Positions 63,662 through 64,000 of a stretch of DNA of 64,000 bases are shown piece by piece. The position numbers and the translations under genes are program-made. The stretch's first letter is position 1. Every line of letters begins with the position of its first letter. This DNA comes from Rhyacichthys aspro. Lineage: Eukaryota > Chordata > Actinopteri > Gobiiformes > Rhyacichthyidae. The stretch is taken from assembly GCA_036850595.1 (NCBI GenBank), contig CM072148.1, positions 1,221,160-1,285,159 on the forward strand, read 5' to 3'. The notes beneath the pieces are model-generated. The model saw only the letters and a list, made by a program, of their open reading frames with translations, was not told where the DNA came from and did no database searches.

Positions 63662-64000
63662 CTGAGGACACAAACCTCTGTGAGCGACTGAACTAAGAGA
63701 CGGAATAAAGGTCAGGCCCGATCCCAGTTCTGCCCCTGAGCCCTCGTTTTGTTCCCAGTTCTCATTTGGACCTAAGGGCTGTACACTCCTCCAAACGATT
63801 TAAGGGGCCAAACTTGAAACAAAGAGGTAAGATAAATTCCCAGCATGCAGTGCGTTCACTGGCAACCACAGCTGAGAAAGAGAGAGATGCATGAATGTGA
63901 CTAATTTCAGTAAAAATGAAGGTTTTAAATCATGATAGTCCTGTTTTATGTTCCTTTAATCTTGAACTTGTTTTTGTTCTTATCTGTTTTATCTTCGGAA

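Overview
The window is 64 kb of a vertebrate nuclear genome, and it reads as a ray-finned (teleost) fish. Genes are split by short GT-AG introns, the proteins align end to end with human counterparts I know, AATAAA signals follow the stops, and the introns and spacers carry minisatellites and fish-type SINE and DNA-transposon relics. I cannot name the species.

Layout, left to right. (1) 1-7.4 kb, plus strand: the 3' half of a single-pass membrane protein with EGF-like modules and a long cytoplasmic tail; its introns hold three large arrays of one 31-bp minisatellite. (2) 7.4-11 kb: spacer with a distal SRF/CRE/CCAAT cluster. (3) 11.1-16.3 kb, plus: a complete cytoplasmic beta-type actin gene (375 aa) with CArG boxes in promoter and intron 1 and one more intron than mammalian ACTB. 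(4) 17.7-24.0 kb, plus: fbxl18. (5) 24.7-30.0 kb, plus: ptcd1. (6) 30.9-38.6 kb, plus: a gene I do not recognise, about 668 codons in about 20 coding exons, with an N-terminal SUMO-interacting-type motif and a Cys/His cluster. (7) 39.2-46.6 kb, minus: smcr8. (8) 48.0-56.9 kb, minus: mief2. (9) 58.2-62.3 kb, minus: alkbh5. (10) 63.56-63.66 kb, minus: the last coding exon of what is probably myo15a.

The minus-strand run myo15a > alkbh5 > mief2 > smcr8 keeps the order and orientation these genes have on human 17p11.2, without LLGL1, FLII and TOP3A between them. The actin-fbxl18 pair matches human 7p22.1, and PTCD1 is at 7q22.1 in human. The window therefore holds a junction between two ancestral synteny blocks, around the unrecognised gene at 31-38.5 kb. 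The genes are housekeeping or neuro-sensory and do not form one pathway: actin cytoskeleton, SCF ubiquitin ligase, mitochondrial RNA processing, C9orf72-SMCR8 complex, mitochondrial fission, m6A demethylation, stereocilia myosin.

The most unusual material is structural: a minisatellite array flanked by a duplicated exon end with its splice donor; a 21-bp repeat at several loci, one of them inside a Tc1-like transposon relic; four tandem 3' splice sites in front of a zinc-cluster exon; and a candidate 8-nt micro-exon. Exon coordinates come from matching GT/AG sites to reading frame by eye, with no transcript evidence.
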